The notes beneath the pieces were generated by a model, which worked only from the letters and a program-made list of their open reading frames with translations, had not been told where the DNA came from and did not search any database. From Chara braunii (lineage: Eukaryota > Streptophyta > Charophyceae > Charales > Characeae), in the NCBI GenBank assembly GCA_003427395.1, contig BFEA01000021.1:1190212-1214112 (forward strand): a stretch of DNA of 23,901 nucleotides, in the 5' to 3' direction. Shown here piece by piece: positions 21,227-23,901 of the stretch (the stretch's first letter is position 1; every line of letters begins with the position of its first letter). The position numbers and the translations under genes were made by a program.

Positions 21227-21251
21227 TGATCTTAGCCCCCCCCACCAAGAA
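21215..21251 (-). pseudogene. U2 snRNA-like fragment, 5' part (split by LINE)
   Basis: The minus strand contains GGCTAAGATCAAGT (21237-21224), exactly as in U2, then TAGTAT (21223-21218) with one G missing between them. Upstream, TTCTTGG (21251-21245) matches U2 TTCTCGG at nearly the right distance (7 intervening bases instead of 6, but replaced by TGGGGGG). It is probably a decayed U2 pseudogene or U2-derived sequence rather than a working snRNA gene, since the 3' two thirds are absent. Confidence 0.65.
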
Positions 21252-21644
21252 AAAAGGAAAAAAAAAAAAAAAAAAAAAAAAAAGGGAGGGTGTTCGTGTG
21301 TGCTGAAGCATGCAAGAAAGAGCGCGCGGGACTGCATTATTTCATTTTGATGCAAAAGAAAAGAAAAAACAGTATTGTATTTCAAAAATCAGAAAGAGCG
21401 GGAAAACTCGAAATGGAAAATAGCCGGTCGGGATAAACGTTGTCTTCCCGACTTACCCGAACAGGACAGGCAGACCAAGCTCGCAAGGAAGGTCACACTG
21501 TGTGTCCTCTCAAGGCTTGCAGCTCTAGCGGCTATGGTGGCTATGGCGGCTATGGCGGCCCAAGCAGGAAAATGCTGATCGTCTCCGTTCACCGGCAGGA
21601 GAACGGAACTGAACTGAACTGTAATCAAAGTTATAACAGCGTTA
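21228..21644. other. Non-coding stretch with A-tract and short tandem repeat
   Basis: It contains an A-run of about 26 at 21258-21283 and an imperfect 9-base tandem repeat (ggctatggc-like, about 21529-21561). Short open frames here are low-complexity (repeating Gly-Tyr or Ala-Met) and are not called. Confidence 0.6.
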
Positions 21645-21777
21645 GGGCAGGCTCACACTATTTGGTAGGGCTTTTGTTAATGTATCTGACCGCAATTACG
21701 GCGGTGGAACCTGGATGCATCTGACTTTAATTACGTCCAGAAGTGAGTCGAAAAGAAGTCCCAGTGTGAGTATGCTC
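21645..21777. mobile_element. Tourist/PIF-Harbinger-like MITE
   Basis: A 133-base element with imperfect terminal inverted repeats: it begins GGGCAGGCTCACACT, and the reverse complement of its right end begins GAGCATACTCACACT. It is flanked by tta at 21642-21644 and 21778-21780, the 3-base duplication preferred by PIF/Harbinger elements. It has no coding capacity. Superfamily is assigned from the duplication and the end sequence only. Confidence 0.65.
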
Positions 21778-21780
21778 TTA

Positions 21781-22149
21781 GTTGTTGATTGGTACATGGC
21801 GGGAAGTGATCGGGGGAATGGCGGGAAAGACGACATCAGTATCAATCTGATCCACTTCGAATGATGCCACGTCATCATCTCATGGGATAAGAATTTTGGC
21901 GCGAAATGTGCGGAAACAGTCGGGACGGGCGCGCAAACAGAGAGAGAGGTGGGTCTTTTTTTTTTTTTTTTTTTTCCCCCCCACCCTATTAGATTCTAGG
22001 AGTGCTGGTAAGAGTTTTTTTTTTTTTTCGCACCAAGGAGGCTTCATCGATTGGTGGGGAGCATGACGGACCTTCTTCTTTGTTGGATTTGTGTTCTCTC
22101 TTTTTTTTTTTTTTTTGTGGGTCTGTGTTTCACGTCTCTGTGGAGTAAT
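21781..22149. other. Non-coding stretch with T-tracts
   Basis: No gene seen. T-runs lie at about 21957-21975, 22016-22029 and 22101-22116. Confidence 0.6.
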
Positions 22150-22176
22150 GATCAGTAATTACTAATTACGTACCAC

Positions 22177-22305
22177 CCGTCCTCCCCCGAATAGAACGTA
22201 CGGTCATTATATCTGTGGGTTTGGGTCATTATAGCTGTGCATTGGGGGCAACATTCAGTCTAGATACAGCGATAATGTCTGTACGTTCTATTCGGGGGAA
22301 GACGG
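22177..22305. repeat. Inverted-repeat element with 25-base arms
   Basis: Arms at 22177-22201 and 22281-22305 are complementary at 24 of 25 positions and share the core ccccgaatagaacgtac. Complementarity continues inward around ctcccccgaa...cattat...ctgt, and outward as gatcagtaatta (22150-22161) and taattacttatc (22306-22317) after a short asymmetric insert. It is MITE-like; the exact ends and duplication are not clear. Confidence 0.65.
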
Positions 22306-22424
22306 TAATTACTTATCAGACATGTAAAAAAATTATGTTCAGGAATTCCTGAGCGGCAGCTGAGATTCAAAAAAAAAAAAACAAGAAAAAAAAAGTGAAA
22401 AGGCAGAACAACGCCGCGGTGGCG

Positions 22425-23088
22425 ATGGTATGCTTGTGCTTAGTAAAGCATGAACCGAACCAGCTTAACGACCAGATTCATGCTAAGTACTTAGCACGGA
22501 CATATCACAAGTTGGGGCCTCGCTCTCACACAGTCTTTGGGAGCAGAAGCATGAAGGTAGAGAGAGCTTTACGTCCCGATTCATTTAGCACGGGCGTGGC
22601 ACAAGTGGGGGCCTCGCTCTCACACACATGTTGGGAGCGAAACACTCAAGTAGCTGGCGACTCTGGATGGTATGGTGGTATATTTAGTAAAGCATGAACC
22701 GAACCAGCCTTACGTCCAGATTCGTGCTAAGTGCTTAGCACGGACATAGCACAAGTGGGGGCCTCGCTGTCATACACTTGTTGGGAGCGAGGCCTTCAAG
22801 ATTCGCGCTAAGTACTTAGCACGGACATAGGGCCTCGCTGCACTACTCTCGAAATGTGCAAAACGAGAGTGAATCTTCCGCTAGAATATCGACAGATACA
22901 CGGCCATGATTTTTGTCTTTTGTGCATTTCAAGACTAGTGCAGCGAGGCCCATAGCACAAGTGCGGGGCCTCGCTCTCAGACACTCGTTGGAGCGAAACA
23001 CTCAAGTAGCGAGCGACTCTGGATGGTATGTTGGTGCTTAGTGAAGCATGAACCTAACCAGCTTTACGTCCAGATTCATGCTAAGTAT
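22425..23088. repeat. Cluster of degenerate repeats (about 110-250 bp units)
   Basis: Unit landmarks recur: gtaaagcatgaaccgaacc (22443, 22687; a diverged copy at 23042), the palindrome gctaagtacttagc (22482-22495, 22807-22820; one-base variant at 22726-22739), gcacaagtgggggcctcgct (22590s, 22740s; variants elsewhere) and actcaagtagc...gactctggatggtatg (about 22644 and 23000). Units are partial and shuffled. Many contain ggcctcgct with agcgaggcc able to pair. No ORF is shared by the copies, so this looks like a non-coding satellite or nested MITE cluster. Confidence 0.75.
22830..22951. mobile_element. 122-bp MITE inserted in the repeat cluster
   Basis: Terminal inverted repeats of about 36 bases begin gggcctcgctgcacta and pair with 22915-22951 at about 31 of 36 positions. 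It interrupts a cluster unit exactly after ggacata, and the unit resumes with atagcaca, giving a 3-base ata duplication (22827-22829 and 22952-22954; a 4-base cata reading is possible if the final c is shared). The uninterrupted unit at about 22735-22755 shows the empty site. It has no coding capacity. Confidence 0.75.
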
Positions 23089-23166
23089 AAGAGAAGGGGA
23101 GAGAAGGTGAGAGCTCGATAGCGATGGCGGCATTAGAAAGAAGCCTCTGCCTCTCACGAGCGGGGG

Positions 23167-23600
23167 TTTCTGTCTGATTAAGGGGGGGAAGGGGAAGGGG
23201 AAGGGGAAGGGGAAGGGGAAGAGGGGGGCGGGGGGGGAAGGGGAAGGGGACGATGGGGGGAAAGAGGAAGGGAAGGGAAAGAGGGAGGGGGAGGAAAGCT
23301 GCTGCATGGGCTATGGGGCTAGGGTCTTTGCGTGATTAAGGCGGGGAAGGGGGGAAGGGGAAGGCGGAGGGGGAGGGAAAGCAATGCTGCTGCATCGAGT
23401 ATATGGGGCTGCCGTCTTCCCTCGAGCACAACGCTACCCTCATCAAGACTGTATCGGGGCGGAAAGATGGCTTGTATATATTCATTATCAGGGTGCGTTC
23501 TGTTCGGGGGAAGACGGCATGGTCTTTGTCTGATTAAGAGGGGAAGGGCAGGGGGAAGGGGAAGAGGAAGGGGAAGGGGAAGGGGAAGGGGAAGGGGAAA
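23167..23600. repeat. Three purine-rich units with GGGGAA arrays
   Basis: Each unit begins with a tgattaag-containing lead (about 23172, 23331 and 23530), enters a (GGGGAA)n-type tract, and then has aaagc..tgctgca. The G-runs could form G-quadruplexes or triplex DNA. Translation on the minus strand gives Pro-Leu/Pro-Phe repeats, which are artefacts. Confidence 0.8.
23494..23517. repeat. Second copy of the inverted-repeat element end
   Basis: gcgttctgttcgggggaaga followed by cgg matches the right arm at 22283-22305 with only one or two changes. It interrupts the third purine unit's neighbourhood and has no visible opposite arm, so it may be a solo end or a fragment of the same MITE family. 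Confidence 0.55.
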
Positions 23601-23720
23601 CAAAGCTGGTGCAGTATTTCTGTATGGGGAGCGGCAACGCTATCCGGCATTATCCAGTTGTGTCAAGTTTTAATGGATGCTGAAAAAATCTATTCCCTAT
23701 CCACTCCCGCCCCCCAACCC

Positions 23721-23751
<31 letters not shown>

Positions 23752-23901
23752 AAAGAAAGAATCTATCCCTCCCCCCCGCCCAAAAAAATCTCTATGCCCA
23801 AAAGAACTCTATCAATCGATCGATAAGTCTTTCAATTCACGGTTTTTTCCCTATCTGTGTGTTCGTGTGCCTGTTTTTTTTTTTTTTTTTTTTTTTTTTT
23901 T
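23601..23901. other. Non-coding end with C25, A12 and T28 runs
   Basis: No gene seen. C-run at 23718-23742 is followed by an A-run at 23743-23754, and the window ends inside a T-run (23874-23901). An end inside a homopolymer suggests an assembly break. Confidence 0.8.

Noticed and set aside
22425-23088. CRISPR-like array
   Set aside because: Repeats are long, degenerate and irregularly spaced in a eukaryotic context; no spacers or cas genes.
23167-23600. Telomere-like G-rich repeat
   Set aside because: GGGGAA blocks are short, interrupted and unlike the TTTAGGG-type repeats of plant-lineage telomeres.

Overview
The window is a eukaryotic, repeat-derived stretch with no host protein gene that I can recognise. 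It is dominated by two large retroelements, both on the minus strand: a Ty3/gypsy-type LTR retrotransposon (1-12735) and a complete-length L1-like LINE (13811-21214). The rest is small inverted-repeat elements, dispersed repeats and homopolymers. The apurinic-endonuclease/RT/zinc-knuckle architecture of the LINE, a tRNA-iMet-type primer site and CCAAT/TATA LTR promoters fit a plant-lineage genome. A streptophyte alga such as Chara is my best guess from general familiarity with its retroelement-rich genome, at modest confidence.

LTR element (read right to left). The 5' LTR runs from 12735 down to about 10095 and is interrupted by a 440-base N gap (11057-11496). It is followed by a primer binding site (10083-10071), gag with a CCHC knuckle and the protease DTGS motif (9989-8145), the rest of protease, reverse transcriptase (YMDD at 6570-6559) and RNase H. 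Next come a Cys/His cluster resembling half a PHD finger (5504-5388), an integrase with HHCC, D-D-E and a GPY/F-like tail (to 3867), and two extra unrecognised ORFs downstream of integrase (3870-2300 and 2451-1822). The 3' LTR (1314 down to 1) is cut off by the window edge. Both LTR copies become visible at exactly the same base (positions 1 and 11497), so the LTR is longer than the visible 1.3 kb repeat. The copies differ at about 4% of sites plus one 76-bp deletion. The coding regions carry many stops and several frameshifts, so this is a dead copy.

LINE (read right to left). It starts at 21214 with a 383-bp 5' UTR. ORF1 (20831-18606; DUF4283-like region and CCHC knuckle) overlaps ORF2 (18619-14413; endonuclease, RT, zf-RVT-like C terminus) by 14 bases. 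A 3' UTR and a poly(A) tail (T-run at 13811-13832 on the plus strand) follow. A 12-13 bp direct repeat at 13799-13810 and 21215-21226 is its target-site duplication. The joined flanks resemble the first ~50 nt of U2 snRNA, broken at the branch-point-recognition region.

Flanks. 12736-13798 is non-coding with a foldback element and a small hairpin. 21228-23901 holds A/T tracts, a Tourist-like MITE with TTA duplication (21645-21777), an inverted repeat (22177-22305) whose end motif recurs at 23494-23517, dispersed repeats of about 110-250 bp (22425-23088) with a 122-bp MITE inside (22830-22951), purine-rich GGGGAA blocks (23167-23600) and a terminal C25/A12/T28 series. The window may be a whole scaffold ending in hard-to-assemble sequence at both ends.
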